A stretch of 6,217 nt of DNA from Porphyromonadaceae bacterium UBA4259 (GTDB taxonomy: Bacteria; Bacteroidota; Bacteroidia; Bacteroidales; Muribaculaceae), in contig DGWL01000011.1 of the NCBI GenBank assembly GCA_002396125.1, positions 1 to 6,217 on the forward strand, read 5' to 3'. Position 1 is the stretch's first letter. Every line of letters begins with the position of its first letter. Under the pieces are notes generated by a model that was not told the origin of the DNA, made no database searches, and saw only the letters and a list, made by a program, of their open reading frames with translations. Shown one piece after another: positions 5,959 through 6,217 of this stretch. Both the position numbers and the translations under genes were made by a program.

Positions 5959-6217
5959 ATGGATTTTAAGCTTCACTCACAATATGCTCCCACAGGCGAC
6001 CAGCCACAAGCTATTAAAGAGCTGGTGGACGGCGTGAACAGCGGTGTCCCTTACCAGACTCTGCTGGGCGTGACAGGCTCGGGCAAGACTTTCACTATGG
6101 CCAATGTGATTGCTCAGACCAACCGCCCTACCCTGGTGCTGTCGCACAACAAGACGCTTGCAGCTCAGCTTTATGCCGAGTTCAAGTCTTTCTTCCCCGA
6201 GAACTCGGTGCAATACT
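5959..6217 (+). CDS. uvrB: UvrABC excinuclease subunit B, N-terminal part only
   Basis: Damage-verifying helicase-like subunit of nucleotide excision repair, loaded onto DNA by UvrA and then recruiting UvrC. The ORF runs off the window after 86 codons of a protein usually near 670 residues. Visible are the Q-motif-like YAPTGDQPQAI (9-19), the Walker A sequence GVTGSGKT (37-44, Lys43) and the conserved stretch LVLSHNKTLAAQLYAEFK (59-76) of helicase motif Ia, ending in FFPENSVQY, which is nearly invariant in UvrB. The ATG at 5959 is chosen because it directly precedes the conserved start (MDFKLHSQYAPTGDQ). A 5-codon ORF, MTIFN, begins at 5942 and its TAA overlaps this ATG (TAATG). The gene is divergent from spt across a 288-bp AT-rich region and has its own promoter. 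Confidence 0.97.
   Translation, partial: MDFKLHSQYAPTGDQPQAIKELVDGVNSGVPYQTLLGVTGSGKTFTMANVIAQTNRPTLVLSHNKTLAAQLYAEFKSFFPENSVQY

Noticed and set aside
5977..6213. Minus-strand frame opposite uvrB
   Set aside because: The plus strand encodes the nearly invariant UvrB N-terminus; the opposite frame is a shadow.

Overview
The window looks like ordinary chromosome from a Bacteroidales bacterium (phylum Bacteroidota), possibly a gut Muribaculaceae or Bacteroides relative. Three things point there. The housekeeping proteins are of Bacteroidota type. Three intergenic regions carry the Bacteroidota -7 promoter box TAnnTTTG, two of them with a -33 TTTG/TTG-like box 20 bp upstream. One gene encodes a Spt-type serine palmitoyltransferase, the entry enzyme of Bacteroidota sphingolipid synthesis. 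Coding DNA is of moderate GC and intergenic DNA is very AT-rich. The family-level placement is inference.

Layout. On the minus strand, positions 1-2051 hold a lipoprotein-like hypothetical gene (1503-2051), then ybaK (938-1426), then aroC (1-916, cut by the window edge). ybaK and aroC are 21 bp apart and probably co-transcribed. A divergent intergenic region (2052-2238) separates this block from a plus-strand gene for a predicted thioredoxin-fold lipoprotein (2239-3096). That gene ends exactly where the convergent minus-strand tilS (3097-4416) ends, with no base between the stop codons. Upstream of tilS lies spt (4483-5670, minus), with a clear intrinsic terminator in the 66-bp gap. A 288-bp AT-rich divergent region (5671-5958) then carries a -7 box for spt and a good promoter for uvrB, whose first 86 codons (5959-6217, plus) close the window.

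Functionally the window is a mix: aromatic amino-acid biosynthesis (aroC), tRNA quality control and modification (ybaK, tilS), sphingolipid synthesis (spt), nucleotide excision repair (uvrB) and two envelope proteins of unknown role. I see no mobile element, CRISPR array, RNA gene or defence system, and nothing that amounts to a new biological system. The points worth a second look are at regulatory scale: the start region of the thioredoxin-like gene (a tiny leader ORF ending in a GTGA overlap, in conflict with a promoter box), a terminator only 9 bp before the tilS start codon, a dyad over the uvrB -7 box, and homopolymer tracts inside a promoter spacer.
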